From Brevibacterium sp. RIT 803 (GTDB lineage: Bacteria; Actinomycetota; Actinomycetes; Actinomycetales; Brevibacteriaceae): a stretch of DNA of 64,000 nucleotides. A program made the translations under genes and the position numbers. The DNA lies in NCBI RefSeq assembly GCF_016892625.1, contig NZ_JAFEMW010000005.1, positions 372,001 through 436,000 of the forward strand. The letters run 5' to 3'. The notes beneath the pieces are model-generated. The model had not been told where the DNA came from and did not search any database. It was given only the letters and a program-made list of their open reading frames with translations. Of this stretch, positions 41,541 through 49,415 are shown in pieces (the first letter of the stretch is position 1; the number at the start of each line of letters is the position of its first letter).

Positions 41541-43247
41541 TCAGATCTCCTTCTTGATGGTGGCCCCGGCACGGGCCTCCAGCTCTTCCAGATCCTTCCG
41601 CCTGACTTTGCGATAGGCATCGAAGTCGTGATCCTCATGCAGAGTCTTCACGATGCAGAAGCCGAGGATGCCGACGATGACCGCGAACGGCAGCGCTGAT
41701 AGCATCGCCGCCTGTTGCAGGGCCGCGAGCCCTCCGGCGAAGAAGAGGACCATCGCCGTCGTTCCTGTCAGTGCTCCCCATACCGTGAGTACCCAGCGGC
41801 TGGGTTCGAGGGTTCCGCGGGAGGTGAGCATGCTGAGCACGAAGGTGTTCGCGTCAGCGCCTGAAACGAAGTAGAGGACAACGAGGATGATCGCAATCAC
41901 CGAAGTAAGACCAGCCATCGGAAGATGTTCCAGTGTTTCAAAGAACGCTGAATTCACATCCGCGGCCGCGGCTTTGCCGATGCCGCCGTCACCCTCCATG
42001 TCGATCTTGATCGCCGTTCCGCCGAAGATCGTGAACCAGATGAAGAAGACAAGGCTGGGGATACCCATGACCCCGAGGACGAATCCGCGGATCGTTCGAC
42101 CCTTGGATATCTTGGCGAGGAAGACGCCGACGAAGGCACCCCAGCTCAGCCACCATGCCATCATGAAGTACGTCCAGTACTGATACCACTCAACGTCGCC
42201 GGCCACCAGTGGAGTCAGGAGACTGGTCCTGAAGAAGTCATTGAGGTATTCGCCTGTCGAGCGGAAGAAGAGATTTCCGATGAAGCCTGTGGGGCCGACG
42301 ACGAGAACGAAGAGACCGAGGAAGATCGACAGTACTGCCGTCGTCTGGCTGAGGAACTTGATGCCCCGGTTGACTCCCGACAGTGCAGACAAGGTGAACA
42401 CGACTGTGATGCCCAAGATGATGATGATCTGAACGAACAATTCGTTCGGAATCCCGAAGACCCGGTTGAGGCCCTCGGTGATCTGTGATGCACCCAGTCC
42501 CAGCGAGGTGGTCGTCCCGAACAGCGTGGCGATCACCGCCAGAATGTCGATGAGGTTGCCAAGCCATCTGTCCATGGCTTTGCCGAAGACCGGCTTGAGC
42601 ATGGGCGAGATCAGTCCGGTGTTTCCTCGCCTATGGGTCGAATAGGCGATGGCGAGGCCGAACACACCGAAGACCGCCCAGGCGTGAGGTCCCCAGTCGA
42701 AGTAGGAGAACTGGAGTGCGCGTACCGCTGCCTCGGTGGTGCCAGGGTCAGCGAGTCCGTGGGGTGGAGTCGTGAAATGGCTGATCGGTTCGGCCACACC
42801 GTAGCTGATGAGTCCGATGCCCATCACAGCGGAGAGGATCATGGTCAGCCACGCCCAGGTGCTGAACTCTGGTCGGTCGTCATCGGCGCCGAGGCGGACC
42901 CGCCCGAACCGGCTGAACCCGAGATAGAGGAGGAGTCCGATGCAGCCGAGAGTGAGGACCAGGTACACCCAGCCGACCTTCGCAGCGACAACGTCCATCG
43001 CGGCAGTCATCGCCGTTGCCATGCCGTCGGGCGACAGGGCTCCCCACAGAGTGAATGCGGCGACTCCGACGATGGAGATCCAAAAGACACGACCGGGGCG
43101 ATGTCTCATTGCGACGGCGTAGGCGACCTCCGGTGTCGGACCGGATTCGGACTCCATGCCGTGGCCCGGCAGCTGTGCTCGGGCGCCCGCGGAGTATCGG
43201 GGGCCATCCCGATCCGCATCGGGGTATTGCTCGGAATCGTCGTTCAT
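41541..43247 (-). CDS. BCCT-family (betaine/carnitine/choline) transporter
   Basis: 568 residues from ATG 43247 (GGAG 5 nt upstream). Twelve membrane helices can be traced. The BCCT signature is visible in WTYFMMAWWLSWGAFVGVFLAKISKGRTIRGF, with the Trp-rich helix 8 forming the quaternary-ammonium box, and SYFDWGPHAWAVFGVFGLA in helix 4. The ~50-residue acidic N-terminus and the charged C-terminus (RKVRRKDLEELEARAGATIKKEI) are cytoplasmic and may sense osmolarity. Substrates of the family carry a trimethylammonium or similar group. Its neighbours suggest import of a betaine-type compound for catabolism. Confidence 0.94.
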   Translation of the reverse strand: MNDDSEQYPDADRDGPRYSAGARAQLPGHGMESESGPTPEVAYAVAMRHRPGRVFWISIVGVAAFTLWGALSPDGMATAMTAAMDVVAAKVGWVYLVLTLGCIGLLLYLGFSRFGRVRLGADDDRPEFSTWAWLTMILSAVMGIGLISYGVAEPISHFTTPPHGLADPGTTEAAVRALQFSYFDWGPHAWAVFGVFGLAIAYSTHRRGNTGLISPMLKPVFGKAMDRWLGNLIDILAVIATLFGTTTSLGLGASQITEGLNRVFGIPNELFVQIIIILGITVVFTLSALSGVNRGIKFLSQTTAVLSIFLGLFVLVVGPTGFIGNLFFRSTGEYLNDFFRTSLLTPLVAGDVEWYQYWTYFMMAWWLSWGAFVGVFLAKISKGRTIRGFVLGVMGIPSLVFFIWFTIFGGTAIKIDMEGDGGIGKAAAADVNSAFFETLEHLPMAGLTSVIAIILVVLYFVSGADANTFVLSMLTSRGTLEPSRWVLTVWGALTGTTAMVLFFAGGLAALQQAAMLSALPFAVIVGILGFCIVKTLHEDHDFDAYRKVRRKDLEELEARAGATIKKEI

Positions 43248-43288
43248 GGGAACTCCACTTCATTGTGAATCGGGCGTGTGCGCATCGC

Positions 43289-44266
43289 TCAGGTGAGCGG
43301 GGAGAGGTCCTGGCTGTCAAAGAACTTGCCGGCCTTGTAGATCATCGGCTCGTCCTCGGAAGCCTCCGCGCTGCGCACCCGACCGACGAATATCGTATGG
43401 GTCAGGGCCTGGAAGCGTTCCTTGATCTCGACTTCGATTGAGGCTGCCGAACCGTCGATAAGTGGTGATCCATGGGGTCCGGAATGCCAGTCGAGCTCAG
43501 CGAACTTGTCTGTGGCCTTCGATGCGAAGGTACCGATGGTCCCTCGCTGATTGCGGCTCATGATGTTGATCCCCATGTGGGAGGAGCGGAAGAGTGCAGG
43601 GTAGGTCGAGGACGTCTTCTGCACGCAGACGAGGACCAGCGGCGGGTCGAGTGAGATCGAATTGTAGGAATTCACCGCCAGGCCACGAGGCTTTCCGTCT
43701 TCGTCCGTGGTCGTCACAACTGTCACCCCGGTGATGAACTGCCTGTTGAAGGACTTGAGCGATGCCGAAGACGGTTCGCCGGAGAAGTCATCGGTGACCA
43801 CGTCACCTGCGTGGGATTCGAATGCCGAGGACAGGGACTTGAGTCCGAGGTCGGCGAGCAGCGCGTGTGCATCCCAGGTGACCTCTTCTCGGCAGATGAC
43901 TCCCTGATCGAAGGTGATGAGGTTCGAACCGTGGGTCTTCACCTGCTGCCCGGTGGGAGGAACATCGTTGAGCGGCCGGGTGAAAGTGCCCGTGGAGTGC
44001 CAGTAGATGGCTCCCTGATCGCCTTCGATGAGGATGCGGTCGATCGTGGTGGTGAGATCTGGGAAGGCTGCGCGGATCTCGTTGATCTCTGCCTTGGTCT
44101 CCTCAACGCTTCTCTCCTTGCCGGAGTTCGCGGAGACGCGCACGTAGTCGTCGGTGAAGAGTGAATCGAGAGCATCGGTGTTTCCGATGTCCCATGCTTC
44201 GCGCCAGGTTCCGATGATGGTCGTCTTAACGTCGTCGTAAGGACGTGCTTCTTTGCTCTGTTGCAT
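43289..44266 (-). CDS. fusion: SnoaL-like (ester cyclase) domain + flavin reductase domain
   Basis: 325 residues. Residues ~10-142 are a SnoaL-like alpha+beta barrel (TWREAWDIGNTDALDSLFTDDYVRV, IYWHSTGTFTRPLNDVPPTGQQVK). A ~25-residue linker follows. Residues ~169-325 form an FMN-binding flavin reductase-like domain (LKSFNRQFITGVTVVTT, RGLAVNSYNSISLDPPLVLVC, GTIGTFASKATDKFAEL, HTIFVGRVRSAEAS). The reductase half probably supplies reduced flavin to the luciferase-like monooxygenase at 48136. It is divergent from the DUF1185 genes, with TTGCATGCAA-type operators between. Confidence 0.86.
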   Translation of the reverse strand: MQQSKEARPYDDVKTTIIGTWREAWDIGNTDALDSLFTDDYVRVSANSGKERSVEETKAEINEIRAAFPDLTTTIDRILIEGDQGAIYWHSTGTFTRPLNDVPPTGQQVKTHGSNLITFDQGVICREEVTWDAHALLADLGLKSLSSAFESHAGDVVTDDFSGEPSSASLKSFNRQFITGVTVVTTTDEDGKPRGLAVNSYNSISLDPPLVLVCVQKTSSTYPALFRSSHMGINIMSRNQRGTIGTFASKATDKFAELDWHSGPHGSPLIDGSAASIEVEIKERFQALTHTIFVGRVRSAEASEDEPMIYKAGKFFDSQDLSPLT

Positions 44267-44358
44267 ACTAGAGATCGTAGGATCACTGTGATGTATTAGT
44301 CAATAGATTGTAGGAACCTTGATTTATCGGGAGTCTATTGGGGTATTGACTTTCATCT

Positions 44359-44387
44359 TTGCATGCAAGTAGATTTCTTGTATGCAA
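44359..44387. promoter_or_regulatory. candidate GntR operators in the divergent promoter
   Basis: TTGCATGCAA (44359-44368, perfect palindrome) and TTGTATGCAA (44378-44387, one mismatch) lie 19 nt apart. A third half, GTTGCATAC (44260-44268), overlaps the start of the fusion gene and is the inverse of GTATGCAAC at 44380-44388. The same motif recurs at the gntR start near 50.1 kb. Confidence 0.65.
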
Positions 44388-44407
44388 CAGACTGGAGTTT
44401 TGACACG

Positions 44408-45100
44408 ATGAGCACGACGACCGCACGCGAGCAGGATGAGGGCATCGGCCGCCTCGGCGAGCACGAGGAGCTTCCGGCGAATTTCGATGAACTGGCACAG
44501 CGACTTGGTGTCCGTTCGATCACCATTCAGCGAGAAGAGATCCTCGCTGAGGCTGGTGTCGGCCTCAGCAAACCGCTGCAGCAGGCGGCTGCGGTGGCCG
44601 TGCTGAGGAACCCATGGATCGACAGCATCGATCCACACAGTGATCTGGGTCCGGCGACCGAGAGGATCGCTCCGGTGCTGGCGAAGGTGCTGACCGATCG
44701 ACTTCTGTCGATGCTCGGTTCCGCAGAGAGCGTCGAAGCTTTCGGCAAGGGTGCAGTGGTCGGGGTCGATGGAGAGATCGAACATGCCGGCGCACTCATC
44801 CACACTCCCTATTTCGGCAACATCCTGCGCGAAATGCTCGAAGGCACCTCGGTCATCTGCTTCGCCGACGGCCGATCGGGCCCATCGTCGACGATTCGGG
44901 TGCCGATGTGGCACAAGGCCCACGCCACCTCACGTGACCACTACCAGACAATCGACATCCACCTCTCGGACTCACCACGAGCCGATGAGATCTGCGTGAT
45001 CGCCGCCGCCTCGACCGGCCCCCGACCGTTCGCCCGCATCGGCGACCGCAGAACCGATGGCACAGTCACCACAGAGATCCTGAAAGGACTCGTCAAATGA
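44408..45100 (+). CDS. DUF1185 (AA_synth) family protein 1
   Basis: 230 residues from ATG 44408. The family ('amino acid synthesis protein', PF06684) is recognised from KPLQQAAAVAVLRNPW, SVEAFGKGAVVGVDGEIEHAGALIHT, and a C-terminal half with IRVPMWHKAHATSRDHYQTIDIHLSDSPRADEICVIAAASTGPRPFARI. No enzymatic role is established for the family to my knowledge. It is paralogous to the next gene, with which it overlaps (ATGA). It is the first gene of the rightward operon with hydrolase, dehydrogenase, tautomerase and monooxygenase, implying a catalytic rather than biosynthetic role. Confidence 0.86.
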   Translation: MSTTTAREQDEGIGRLGEHEELPANFDELAQRLGVRSITIQREEILAEAGVGLSKPLQQAAAVAVLRNPWIDSIDPHSDLGPATERIAPVLAKVLTDRLLSMLGSAESVEAFGKGAVVGVDGEIEHAGALIHTPYFGNILREMLEGTSVICFADGRSGPSSTIRVPMWHKAHATSRDHYQTIDIHLSDSPRADEICVIAAASTGPRPFARIGDRRTDGTVTTEILKGLVK

Positions 45101-45648
45101 AGATCCGCAAACTCACCACCGTCGTCGAAGAGATCCTCTCCGAAGGCGGCCGCGAGACCAGCCCCGTCATCACCGTCGCTGCAGTTGCCGCAGTGATCGA
45201 GAACCCCTGGCGCGGTCAGGGATTCGTCGAGGACCTCAACCCAGGCATCGACGCCACTGCCAGCGCCCTCGGCGCTGAGCTTGCTCCCCGGGTCATGGAA
45301 GCACTCGGCGGCAGCCTCGAAGCCTACGGCAAGGCCGCAATCATCGGCCTCAACGGTGAGATCGAGCACGGCTCCGCACTCATCCACACACTGAAGTTCG
45401 GCAACCACTTCCGTGATGCTGCTCAGGCGTCTACCCTGCTTCCGGCCGTCGAGAAACGCGGCGAGGCGGGAGCGGTCTTCGACATTCCGCTCAAGCACTT
45501 CACTGACGCAACGATCCGCTCGCACCACCAGACCTTCGAATGGAGGGTTGCCGACGCACCTCATGCCGATGAGATCCTCATTGCGCTCGCGGGGTCGACG
45601 GGCGGACGTCCGCAGCAGCGGCTCGCGCCGCTATCGGCCGACAAGTAG
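45097..45648 (+). CDS. DUF1185 (AA_synth) family protein 2
   Basis: 183 residues. It shares with its neighbour the blocks AAVAAVIENPW, EAYGKAAIIGLNGEIEHGSALIHTLKFGN and a C-terminal HHQTFEWRVADAPHADEILIALAGSTGGRPQQRL. It lacks the ~45-residue N-terminal extension of protein 1. The two are translationally coupled, which suggests a hetero-oligomer or successive action. The function is unknown. Confidence 0.86.
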   Translation: MKIRKLTTVVEEILSEGGRETSPVITVAAVAAVIENPWRGQGFVEDLNPGIDATASALGAELAPRVMEALGGSLEAYGKAAIIGLNGEIEHGSALIHTLKFGNHFRDAAQASTLLPAVEKRGEAGAVFDIPLKHFTDATIRSHHQTFEWRVADAPHADEILIALAGSTGGRPQQRLAPLSADK

Positions 45649-45659
45649 GGCGCCGGATC

Positions 45660-46409
45660 ATGCGGGATGACAATGACGTCCCCGTCGTCCTGCTCCATGG
45701 GGTCGGACTCGACAGGAACGTTTGGCAGCGGGTGGAACGACTGCTGAGGTCTCCAAGTCTTGCGCTCGATCTTCCAGGACATGGAACTCGGCCACCGTTG
45801 CAGGAACCGACCTCGGTGACAGAGATGGCCGCGGATGTGGCGGCCCGGATGCCGCCCGGGCCGGTCCACCTCGTTGGATTCTCCCTGGGATCGCTCATCG
45901 CCCAGCAGATCGCCCTCGACCATCTCGAACGTGTGCGCACGCTCACCTGTGTGAGTTCGGTGTGCGCTCGGACCGAGGACGAATCGGCCGCTGTGGCCAC
46001 CCGGCTGCAGAACGCGCGCCGGGATCTGCCTGCCAGCATGGAAACCGCTCTGCAACGATGGTTCCCCGACGAAGACGGAACCGACTGGCAGGCCCAGCGG
46101 GAGGAGACGCGCCCAGTTCTCATGGCCAACAATCCGGTCTCCTATGCGCATGCCTACGCCGTCTTCGCCACAGCCGACAGGGAACTCGCAGACAGGCTGC
46201 CCGCGATTGCAGCCCCGACCCTTGCGGTGACCGGAGAATCCGATCCCGGTTCCACACCGGAGATGAGCCACCGGATCGCGGCACGGATTCCCGACACCGA
46301 AGTCGTCATCGTCCCCGGGGCCCGGCACATGCTGCCTGTGACCCATCCCGAGGTGCTCGTCGGCCATCTCGACCACCTCATCCACCAGTCAGAAAGGAAT
46401 CAGCCGTGA
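45660..46409 (+). CDS. alpha/beta hydrolase
   Basis: 249 residues from ATG 45660. The oxyanion segment LLHGVGLDRNVW, the nucleophile S75 in VGFSLGSL, the acid D195 in TGESDPGSTPEM and H223 in PGARHMLP form a complete triad. The size and layout resemble the 3-oxoadipate enol-lactonase/N-formylmaleamate deformylase group. In a ring-cleavage pathway it could hydrolyse an N-formyl amide, enamine or lactone intermediate. Its stop overlaps the dehydrogenase start (GTGA). Confidence 0.88.
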   Translation: MRDDNDVPVVLLHGVGLDRNVWQRVERLLRSPSLALDLPGHGTRPPLQEPTSVTEMAADVAARMPPGPVHLVGFSLGSLIAQQIALDHLERVRTLTCVSSVCARTEDESAAVATRLQNARRDLPASMETALQRWFPDEDGTDWQAQREETRPVLMANNPVSYAHAYAVFATADRELADRLPAIAAPTLAVTGESDPGSTPEMSHRIAARIPDTEVVIVPGARHMLPVTHPEVLVGHLDHLIHQSERNQP

Positions 46410-47887
46410 CTCTCAGACTCGATCACTTCATCGGAGGCACCCACAGTGCTCCTGCCGATGGAGGATACCTGGACAGTACCAATCCGGCCACGTTGGAAAC
46501 TCTCTACGAGTTCGCCCGTGGGACCGCCGCTGATGTCGATCATGCCGTCGAGGCCGCGCGCCGGACATTCGAATCGGCGGCGTGGCAGAGAACGACACCG
46601 ACACAGCGAGGTCACCTGCTGCGAAGGTTCGGCGATCTCATCGGGCGCAACGCCGACGACCTCGCTCGCTTCGAGAGTGAAGACAACGGCAAACTCCTGC
46701 GCGAGATGAAGGGGCAGCTCAAGGGGCTCCCCGAATACCTCTACTACTATGGCGGCCTGGCCGACAAGGTCCAGGGTTCGCAGATTCCGACGAACTCGCC
46801 TGAGGTCATCAACTTCACCCAGCGAGAGGCTCTTGGCGTCGTCGGGCTCATCACCCCGTGGAACTCGCCCATGACTCTCACGATCTCCAAATTGGCACCA
46901 GCCCTGGCCGCCGGCAACACTGCCGTCATCAAACCGAGTGAGTACACATCACGGACGATCCTGCGCTTGGCCGAACTCGCTCATGAGGCAGGCTTCCCCG
47001 ACGGCGCGGTCAACGTCGTCACCGGAATCGGCGCCGAGGCGGGCCAGGCTCTCGTGGATTCGCCGAAGCTCGCGAAGATCTCATTCACCGGATCGACTGG
47101 AACGGGTTCTGCGATCGCCGGTGCCGCGGCCTCGCGATTCATCGGCTGCACCCTCGAGTTGGGAGGTAAGAGCCCGAACATCGTCTTCGATGACGCGAAT
47201 GTGTCGAACGCCGCCATGGGCGTCATCGCAGGCATCTTTGCAGCGGGCGGTCAGACCTGCATCGCCGGCAGCAGAGTCTTCGTGCAGCGGGGCGTCTACG
47301 ACGAACTGCTCGAAAAGGTCACCCAGCGGGCTTCGTCGATCATCATCGGCGATCCGATGGATCCGAAGACCGAACTCGGCCCATTGGCATTCGAAAGCCA
47401 ACTGAACAAGGTCGCAGAGTACGTCGACATCGGAGTGTCCGAAGGAGGCAGCATCGCCTACGGCGGGCAGCGCCCCGAGGTCGACCTCCCCGGCTACTTC
47501 TTCCAGCCGACGGTGATCACGGATACGACAAACGATATGCGGATCTGCCGTGAGGAGATCTTCGGGCCCGTTGCCGCGATTATGCCCTTCGACACCGAAG
47601 ACGAAGTACTGGGCCTGGCCAACGACACAGACTACGGTTTGGCTGCGGGAGTCTGGACTTCGAACCTTCAGCGGGCGATGCGGATGTCGCAGAGCATCGA
47701 CGCAGGCACCGTGTGGATCAACATGTACCGGGCGATGTCTCCGATGTCACCACGTCAGGGATTCAAGAACTCGGGAGTCGGCATCGAACACGGAATCGAG
47801 TCGATGCACGAGTACACGAGGCTCAAGAGTATTTGGATCAATACCGACGAAGGTGCCATGGCCGACCCGTTCGTTCTGGGGCGGTGA
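46406..47887 (+). CDS. aldehyde dehydrogenase (NAD(P)+)
   Basis: 493 residues from GTG 46406 (GAAAGGA upstream). It is a full-length ALDH: TPWNSPMTLTISKLAPALAAGNTAVIKPSE, FTGSTGTGSAI, catalytic Glu in TLELGGKSPNIVFDD and Cys285 in AGGQTCIAGSR, and EEIFGPVAAIMPF near the end. It resembles betaine-aldehyde/2-hydroxymuconic or succinic semialdehyde dehydrogenases. In this operon it would oxidise the aldehyde made by ring or chain cleavage. The frame remains open upstream through the hydrolase gene but that part is a different reading of that gene. Confidence 0.93.
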   Translation: MTLRLDHFIGGTHSAPADGGYLDSTNPATLETLYEFARGTAADVDHAVEAARRTFESAAWQRTTPTQRGHLLRRFGDLIGRNADDLARFESEDNGKLLREMKGQLKGLPEYLYYYGGLADKVQGSQIPTNSPEVINFTQREALGVVGLITPWNSPMTLTISKLAPALAAGNTAVIKPSEYTSRTILRLAELAHEAGFPDGAVNVVTGIGAEAGQALVDSPKLAKISFTGSTGTGSAIAGAAASRFIGCTLELGGKSPNIVFDDANVSNAAMGVIAGIFAAGGQTCIAGSRVFVQRGVYDELLEKVTQRASSIIIGDPMDPKTELGPLAFESQLNKVAEYVDIGVSEGGSIAYGGQRPEVDLPGYFFQPTVITDTTNDMRICREEIFGPVAAIMPFDTEDEVLGLANDTDYGLAAGVWTSNLQRAMRMSQSIDAGTVWINMYRAMSPMSPRQGFKNSGVGIEHGIESMHEYTRLKSIWINTDEGAMADPFVLGR

Positions 47888-47896
47888 CCACCTGAC

Positions 47897-48094
47897 ATGC
47901 CTCTCATCGACATCTCAATCGCCAAGGGCCGAGATTCGCGGCAGCTGCGCGACCTCATCGCAGGAGTGCACCGGGTGGCCGAAGAGACTACCGGAGCCGC
48001 AGCAGAGAACATCACGGTGATCGTGCGCGAAGTGGAGAAGGACCTCTGGTCGCGCACGAACACGACGATCGGCGAACGCGAAGCCACGAAATAG
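47897..48094 (+). CDS. 4-oxalocrotonate tautomerase-like protein
   Basis: 65 residues beginning MPLIDISIAKGRDSRQL; removal of Met exposes the catalytic Pro1 of the 4-OT family. The second half contains ENITVIVREVEKDLW with the expected Arg. Tautomerases convert enols to enones in ring-cleavage pathways. It lies 9 nt after the dehydrogenase stop. The C-terminus is slightly longer than in DmpI-type relatives. Confidence 0.88.
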   Translation: MPLIDISIAKGRDSRQLRDLIAGVHRVAEETTGAAAENITVIVREVEKDLWSRTNTTIGEREATK

Positions 48095-48135
48095 AGAACA
48101 CACAGCAAGACCGCTTGAGATCAAAGGAGCACATC

Positions 48136-49182
48136 ATGCGCTTTTCACTCTTCCTGCACTTGGAACGCTGGGACGACTCGATCAGTCCGGAACAGCATTG
48201 GAATAACCTCGTCGAGCTGGTGAAACTAGCTGAAGCCGGCGGATTCGGGACGGTGTGGATCGGCGAGCACCACTCCATGGAGTTCGTCTCCTCTCCGAGT
48301 CCGATGCCGCAGCTGGCATATCTGGCCTCCCAGACTTCGACGATCAGGCTCGGATCAGGAACGATCATCGCTCCGTTCTGGCATCCGCTCCGCGCCGCCG
48401 GAGAAATCGCACTGCTCGATGTCATCAGCGGCGGACGCGCCGAGGTGGGAATCGCTCGCGGCGCCTACCAGTTCGAGTTCAACCGCCTGGCCGACGGCAT
48501 GGCTGCAGCGGACGGCGGGGAGTACCTGAGAGAACTGGTTCCGGCAGTCCAGAAGCTGCTCCAGGGCGACTACGCTCACGAGGGCAAGCACTGGCAGTTC
48601 CCGCTCTCGACGGCTGTACCCAAGCCGATCCAGCAGCCGACCCCGCCGATCTGGTTGGCCGCGAGGAGTCCGGAGACTCATGATTTCGCCGTCGCGAACG
48701 GATGCAACGTCCAGGTCACACCGCTGATGAAGGACGACCGTGAGGTCGAGGACCTGATGGAGAAGTTCAACACTGCGATCGCCGCGCACCCCGAGGTCGA
48801 GAAACGTCCGGAGATCATGGTCCTGCGGCACACCTACCTTCATTCCCCTCGGGATCCGGAAGGCTGGAAGGTCGGCGCGAACGGCGTCAACAAGTACTAC
48901 CGCACCTTCTCCTCTTGGGCATTCGGGAAGAGGGATCACGAGAACGGTTTCCTCGATCCGACTCCGGAGGAGAACTTCGCTGATCGCCCCGAGTTCGAGC
49001 TCGAAGCGCTGCATAAGTCAGCGATGATCGGTACCCCTGATGAGGTCACCAAGCGGATCCGCCACTACGAGGACCTCGGCTACGACGAATACAGCTTCTG
49101 GTCCGACAACGCACTGACTCACGAAGAGAAGAAGGCCTCACTGCAGCTCTTCATCGACGAGGTCGTCCCCAACTTCCGCTGA
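48136..49182 (+). CDS. luciferase-like (LLM class) flavin-dependent monooxygenase
   Basis: 348 residues from ATG 48136 (AAAGGAG 6 nt upstream). The bacterial-luciferase fold is clear: WNNLVELVKLAEAGGFGTVWIGEHHSMEF, LAYLASQTSTIRLGSGTIIAPFWHPLRAAGEIALLDVISGGRAEVGIARGAYQFEF, and a late GTPDEVTKRIRHYEDLGYDEY. It uses reduced flavin, probably supplied by the reductase domain of the 43289 fusion, to insert oxygen or cleave a ring or C-N bond. It is the last gene of the operon; a strong terminator follows. Confidence 0.92.
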   Translation: MRFSLFLHLERWDDSISPEQHWNNLVELVKLAEAGGFGTVWIGEHHSMEFVSSPSPMPQLAYLASQTSTIRLGSGTIIAPFWHPLRAAGEIALLDVISGGRAEVGIARGAYQFEFNRLADGMAAADGGEYLRELVPAVQKLLQGDYAHEGKHWQFPLSTAVPKPIQQPTPPIWLAARSPETHDFAVANGCNVQVTPLMKDDREVEDLMEKFNTAIAAHPEVEKRPEIMVLRHTYLHSPRDPEGWKVGANGVNKYYRTFSSWAFGKRDHENGFLDPTPEENFADRPEFELEALHKSAMIGTPDEVTKRIRHYEDLGYDEYSFWSDNALTHEEKKASLQLFIDEVVPNFR

Positions 49183-49263
49183 TACGTCGTCGAGTCGCCC
49201 GGTCCCGGAGGCCGGGCACATCGAGCCGTCGATCAGCAGGATTGCGCCGGACCGGCAGGGATG

Positions 49264-49310
49264 TGTCAGGCCTGCAGGGAGGTGTCAGGCCTGCAGGGAG
49301 GTGTCAGGCC
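49264..49310. repeat. tandem 19-nt repeat downstream of the monooxygenase gene
   Basis: TGTCAGGCCTGCAGGGAGG at 49264-49282 and 49283-49301, followed by a partial third unit. It lies between the operon end and the terminator hairpin. Confidence 0.75.
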
Positions 49311-49325
49311 AGCCGGGATGCGAAA

Positions 49326-49368
49326 GAAGGCGGGCCTCAGATTCACTAGGAGTCTGAGGCCCGCCTTC
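49326..49368. terminator. bidirectional intrinsic terminator
   Basis: A 16-bp perfect stem, GAAGGCGGGCCTCAGA (49326-49341) with its complement (49353-49368), has an 11-nt loop. It separates the convergent monooxygenase and GntR genes. Confidence 0.8.
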
Positions 49369-49415
49369 AGCTGTGACTAATCGCTTTCAGCCGTGATTGA
49401 GTATCGCGGTTGTTC

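Noticed and set aside
45722..46405. N-terminal extension making the aldehyde dehydrogenase a 721-residue fusion
   Set aside because: The extension overlaps the alpha/beta hydrolase gene in another frame, has no domain, and GTG 46406 has a proper Shine-Dalgarno and coupled start.
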